A stretch of 64,000 nucleotides of DNA, from positions 1,984,001-2,048,000 of the forward strand of contig JAHLEZ010000009.1 of assembly GCA_020726505.1 (NCBI GenBank), written 5' to 3'. Shown piece by piece: positions 60,001-64,000 of this stretch. A program made the translations under genes and the position numbers. This stretch comes from Leptodontidium sp. MPI-SDFR-AT-0119 (Eukaryota; Ascomycota; Leotiomycetes; Helotiales; Leptodontidiaceae). A model generated the notes under the pieces. The model saw only the letters and a list, made by a program, of their open reading frames with translations, was not told the DNA's origin and ran no database searches. Positions within the stretch are counted from its first letter, which is position 1, and each line of letters begins with the position of its first letter.

Positions 60001-62950
60001 CAGGTCGTATATCGGTGCTGAGCTTCTAAATAAGCTTGGGGTCGTAGTACTGAAAATATTGCCTAAACTAGGCGTGGAAGATCTCATTTGGACTCTTAAA
60101 GCCTTTCTGAGTAGCCGGACTTATATTATAAAGAGTGATTGCTATTATAGTTGCTTCCGTCTAAAGTTCCTCTAGTAGGTTTGCTAAAAGGCGTATCTTA
60201 ATAGACTTTTCGATGATTTCCTTGCCTGCGCGCTCAGCTCCCCTATTAGGTTAGTGTGTATGCGAAGGGGTACCCTCAATATTAATACTATTCTCCGTAC
60301 ACCACTTTTTGTACTCGGTTGATCTATTGATTCTTATAACTGAGGTGTCGTTGTCTTGGCGTATTTTGCAAATCGAGAGTCCGAATTGACGTCTCGTCCA
60401 CGCCTCAAACGGTTTGAGAGCTGTCGTACAGGCACGGGCATGCGGCACCATGGCACCGCTGAGTCAGCAGCCCCTATTCGTGTATATAGTCAGTTACTCC
60501 CTACGAGCCTCCTTTTACAGAATTCAGACGACTTGATCACCACTTTGGGAGCACTTACTTTATGCTCCACTTCTGTACCACAAGAGCTCCTAGGACGGCG
60601 ATCAACCCTTTATTTTTTAAGAGTTATCTATAGAATTTCCTATCGTATTAGTCTTTAACTAACAGGAGCTAGCTATTCCTATTAAATCTAATAGGGAAGT
60701 CGAATAAGTCTCAAGAAATGCGATAAAAAGGCTAGGTGGCTGTTCTCTCTGAAGGTCTTCGACTAACGACTTACTGTGCGACAGTTAAAGAGTACTCTTT
60801 ACACTTAATTTAAATAGTGCCCAAGATCTCGACGTTGCGCGCATTTTTGACTAAATTCTCTAACGCTTCCTTCCTTAGGTGCCCTGTCTGTAGGTGCTAT
60901 AACTTAGCGTCGTCTAGCCGCGGTCTCAAATATCGTCGACTTAATTAAAAGCCTTGCTAGATGCTCCTTTAAAGTGTAAGGAACATTAAAAAGGTATAAG
61001 TTAGGCGAATCAAAGAGTTATAAGTAGTTAAGGAGGCTAAAGAGTAATTAAAAGGCTTGTATTCAAAGAAAGCTAAGTTAAACTGTCGCTCTAATTACTT
61101 TAATATAATACTTTTCTTAGCTAATCCTACGCGCAACGTGTAGTCTAACTTATTATATTAAACTCCTACTTATAATAAACGAGCTTCTAAAATGATATTG
61201 ATATTAAATCCTTTAACGACAGTGACGTTAAAAAGCCTCAAGTCCTTAGTGTTTAGTCCGTTAGGGCTATAGAGAGCACCCTTAAAAAGACGAGTACCTC
61301 GGCCCTTGATCATAAGGCTCGACGTTCCGGCTTTAACACTATCGTCGTTAGTTAATTTAATAAAGGTTTTAGGCTCTAATAAAGTAACCGAGTTAACTAA
61401 ATAAGTGGCGGCTCTATTATTAAATAGGGTGCTCTCTAAGAGCGGGTGTCGATCTATATTGATAGTAGTATAGATTCTAGAGGTAACGAGAGCCTTATCG
61501 AGTAACTCCGGACTGATTATATATATATTGATATTACTGGGATACCTCGGTAGCTCTAAGGCTCTTGCTGAGGTTGTTAGAGAAGACGAAGAGTTTTCGG
61601 AGGTTATTCCCTTAGTAATTTCCTTTACTGCTACTTTCTTGCCGATTACTCGGTTAAGTTCGGGAAACTCCTTTTTTAACTTGATTTGGGTTTCCTTGAT
61701 TTCTTCTGAAGACGGTAGGTTGCGTAGTTTTTCCCTAGTTAAGCCGTCGTAGCAATATCGAAGTCTGTAGCAATCGATTACTCTGTGTCGGTGGGAACTT
61801 ATTTTATAAGGACAAGTATTGATTGAAGTGTTTAGCGAAGGGGTCCTTGGTGCCTGTAGTGCTCCTGGAGTATCTGATTTTCCTCTAAGTGTAGCGTACA
61901 ATCTAACTGTCTTGTTTCTTCTAGTAGCCGTAAGAGACTCCTTATTAAGCGCCGAAAGCTAATTAACGTATTAAAGTAACGAGTACTTGTGAATAACTCC
62001 TAGAGCATTATCCCTGAGGACCTCAGACAGTCGTTCGCGGCCCTATTTAGGTGTAAGCTTCTCTTGAACTGCTTTAATAAAGTTAATAATCGCCAAGGGG
62101 CCCTTAACGTCCGGAATGTCGTATAATAGAACATCTTGGTAAGCTAATCGCCACTCTTAAATCCACACCTTAGGATTGACTCGTCCTGTTTTGACGACTT
62201 CGAGCTTCTCTTGGTATTTGGCCTAAGCCTTAGTAAGGTTACTTGTTTCCGAAGGGGCGTAGTCTCTTTTTAATACTTTAAGGAGCATTTGTAGAGTCTA
62301 AGATTGTGGGTCGTTCGGTTTGTCCGTTATTTTGTCGGGTTACTCTTTTACTCTCTATTCCTCCTTAATCTCACACTCTCGAACAGTACTTTAGTAGATC
62401 GAAGGATTAACCGTCTCTTAAATCCACTTATATACTGCTTTATAGGCCCGAGCCTTTTCCGACTATTGTGCGTGTTTGACAGTATATTCCCTTATTAGGG
62501 TAGTATATATTAAAGTAACTATAATAACGTTAAATAATATAGGAGGTATTACACTTAGTTTAAGTCCCTTGAGTTCGGGTACTCGTTAGTCTTTATCTTA
62601 CTTTACTTGCTCCTTAAAGTTAAAATCGAGAGCCTTCTTGTCTTATTGTGCCTTTACTTAGTCGATCGTTTGTGCTTGAGGCTCGTTTTCGAGGATATTT
62701 AGAGCGACCGGTAGTTCTGGATTAACTGAAGTCTATACCTTGTGGAAGATATAGAAGGATTTGAAGGCTTAGTACTATAGAGTCTATGTTTGCCTGTTGT
62801 AGTTGAGCGGCGTTCGATTGTTAGAGGAGGAGACTGAAGTTGAGTCTGCTATAGCGAAGAGAGGGCTGCTCTCTCGAGGGTTCGATAGATTTGTTAAAGA
62901 GGAGAAGAGAATCTCGAGTACAGGTGCTCGATTTACCCTTTTCTAGAGAA
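57100..62950 (-). pseudogene. Copia D gag-pol, RIP-degraded
   Basis: Read right to left. The 243-codon frame 61,901-61,170 holds a zinc-knuckle-like CPYKISSHRHRVIDC and the protease LFNNRAATYLVNSVTLL (family D-S-G-A; Asp and Gly codons altered by G-to-A). Integrase at 60,451-60,251: KIRQDNDTSVIRI, YKKWCTENSINIEGTPSHTH. Reverse transcriptase at 58.9-58.3 kb: HPLREHFRADAIKEI, HAKVDSLGYLTKCHSRVIIK, GDLQPETSILLIYTATLATR, FNIINAFINA. The 3' part of RT and RNase H follow toward 57.1 kb but are harder to read. Confidence 0.8.
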
Positions 62951-63107
62951 GTTAAAGGGAAATAGCGGTGTGAACTACACTTATTAATAAGTGGGAAGCG
63001 CCGACGTTGTTCGTCACCTACTAATCCTACGTTAATAGCTTTACCTAAATCTATAGAGCACAAAAGGAAGAATACTAACTTAATAACTTCGTCACAGGGC
63101 TTATAAC

Positions 63108-63292
63108 TATAGTGCAAAAGTAGAGTAGAGCCTTGCGATTAACGTAGGGAAAATTGAAGTAGTTAATTATTGTCTAAAATACATAAGGAATTCAGGGGAA
63201 CACGTTGTTCTCCTAAAAGCGGTATACGCTAGCAGAATCCAAAACTAGCATAGCGCACAACTAACCGAGCGTCATCCCGTGCCTGCACGACA
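63108..63292 (-). repeat. 5' LTR of copia D
   Basis: 185 bp; its first five bases on the plus strand are TATAG where the other copy has TGTGG, showing the RIP-type G-to-A change. Confidence 0.9.
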
Positions 63293-63297
63293 GGTAT

Positions 63298-64000
63298 TTT
63301 TTCGGGTGAGGTTAGTAAGGGGTTTCACGATCTTAAAGTAACCCTAAATAAACTATTAATAAAAGTTAGCGAATCCTAATTAAGATTGTATATCCCTAAT
63401 ATTCCTTAGGGACTCTTATTTCTTTACGACTTTGATTTTCTCTAAGTTAATACTTATTTATCCTAAGCGTATAATATAGCTTAGAAAAGTAACTTATTTA
63501 ATCGAGAATTCACATTTTGATAGCTTTAGTTTAAAATCTACCTTAAGTAAGACTTTTATAATTATAATAACGTGCCCCTAGTGTTCCTTGAGGTTCTTTA
63601 AGTAAACTAATATATTATTTAGGTAGCATATAGCGAATTTGCCAATAAAATCCCGTAGGATCTTATTATTTTGCCTTTAGCAAATAGCAAGTGGGTTCGT
63701 AAGTTCGAATAGTATTATCGTATATTCCTATAAACCCAAAGGTAGTACGAAGGCGGTCTTCTATTCGTATATTTTTTTAATCCGGATTAAATTAAACGCA
63801 TTGCGGTAATTTAATTTAGTATAAACCTTTACCTTAATTAACCTGTCCCGCAGGTATTACGCGTTAAGCAAAAGATAAACATCTTATATAGTTCCGTTAT
63901 TAATTATATAGTAATCGCTATAAGGTTTCCCCTTTATATCTTCAGGTTTCTTGGCGACTAATATATTAATAATATATAGCGATTTGGATTTCCGAATCTA
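63298..64000 (-). mobile_element. Gypsy D, reverse-transcriptase segment (runs off the window)
   Basis: Minus strand: YTKLN-type start, RPPSYYLWVYRNIR and in the adjoining frame reading of the same block LRTHLLFAKGKIIRSYGI; then YATYIIY..., KLSKCEFSIK and IRLG*ISINLEKIK. These match the Ty3/gypsy reverse-transcriptase order (catalytic block, thumb, connection). The reading needs frame changes, so it is degraded. It continues beyond 64,000. Confidence 0.7.

Larger units (their letters stand above)
55462..63292 (-). mobile_element. Ty1/copia element D (7.83 kb), complete with TSD
   Basis: Two 185-bp LTRs at 55462-55646 and 63108-63292, target duplication GGTAT (55457-55461 and 63293-63297). 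Pol is on the minus strand; a purine tract AGGGGGTA precedes the left (3') LTR. A plus-strand gene lies between pol and the 3' LTR. It splits gypsy D. A solo LTR of the same family sits at 27376. Confidence 0.92.

Noticed and set aside
6511..63000. Possible reassigned genetic code (TAA/TAG read as Gln), since stops cluster at Gln positions
   Set aside because: Many TAG codons replace Trp as well (DLE*LA beside DLEWLA; HHP** in the LINE), active-site Asp and Cys codons also show G-to-A changes, and LTR pairs show the same bias outside coding sequence. RIP explains all of these.
27376..63292. The 185-bp sequence present three times as a satellite or MITE
   Set aside because: Two copies bound copia D with a TSD and a polypurine tract, and the third has its own TSD; it is that element's LTR.

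Overview
The window looks like part of a filamentous ascomycete genome (Pezizomycotina; I cannot fix the order). Reasons: short introns with GTRNGT donors, CTAAC/CTGAC branch sites and AG acceptors; a Pth11-type fungal rhodopsin-domain gene; a DUF3435 gene; a fungal CorA-like gene; a Kex2-processed secreted peptide precursor; and mutations typical of RIP (repeat-induced point mutation: CpA to TpA on either strand, so Gln and Trp codons become TAG/TAA).

Layout. Positions 1-12,700 are gene space of more balanced base composition. They hold a five-exon Pth11-like gene (minus, two in-frame stops), a Glu/Pro/Ala-rich low-complexity gene (plus, one in-frame TAG), a secreted precursor with five near-identical Kex2-bounded peptides (minus, intact), a multi-exon DUF3435 tyrosine-recombinase-like gene full of RIP stops (minus), and a six-exon CorA-like membrane protein gene (plus, two TAG codons and one frame break).

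From about 12.7 kb to the end the sequence is AT-rich nested retroelements, all carrying RIP stops. A Ty1/copia element (A, minus) is split by a full-length Tad1-like LINE (15,859-34,044, 13-bp target duplication). The LINE is itself split by a 12.3-kb Ty3/gypsy element (17,506-29,839, two 280-bp LTRs), and the gypsy carries a solo LTR of a copia family found further right. Then come a relic TPR-ZZ gene, a pair of 302-bp LTRs in opposite orientation enclosing a gag fragment and copia B (37,755-45,306, TSD ATAAC), copia C (46,235-54,842), and a minus-strand gypsy (D) split by copia D (55,462-63,292, TSD GGTAT).

Two things deserve most attention. First, the intact peptide gene at 4,548-5,288: each 23-residue peptide ends in Lys-Arg and is preceded by a run of X-Pro/X-Ala dipeptides in exact register, as in alpha-pheromone precursors, but the peptide does not match a pheromone I know. 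Second, copia elements B, C and D each carry, between pol and the 3' LTR, an intron-containing gene on the opposite strand that encodes a small Cys-rich protein; the gypsy has a comparable 3-kb region with antisense coding potential. No tRNA, rRNA or CRISPR was recognised.
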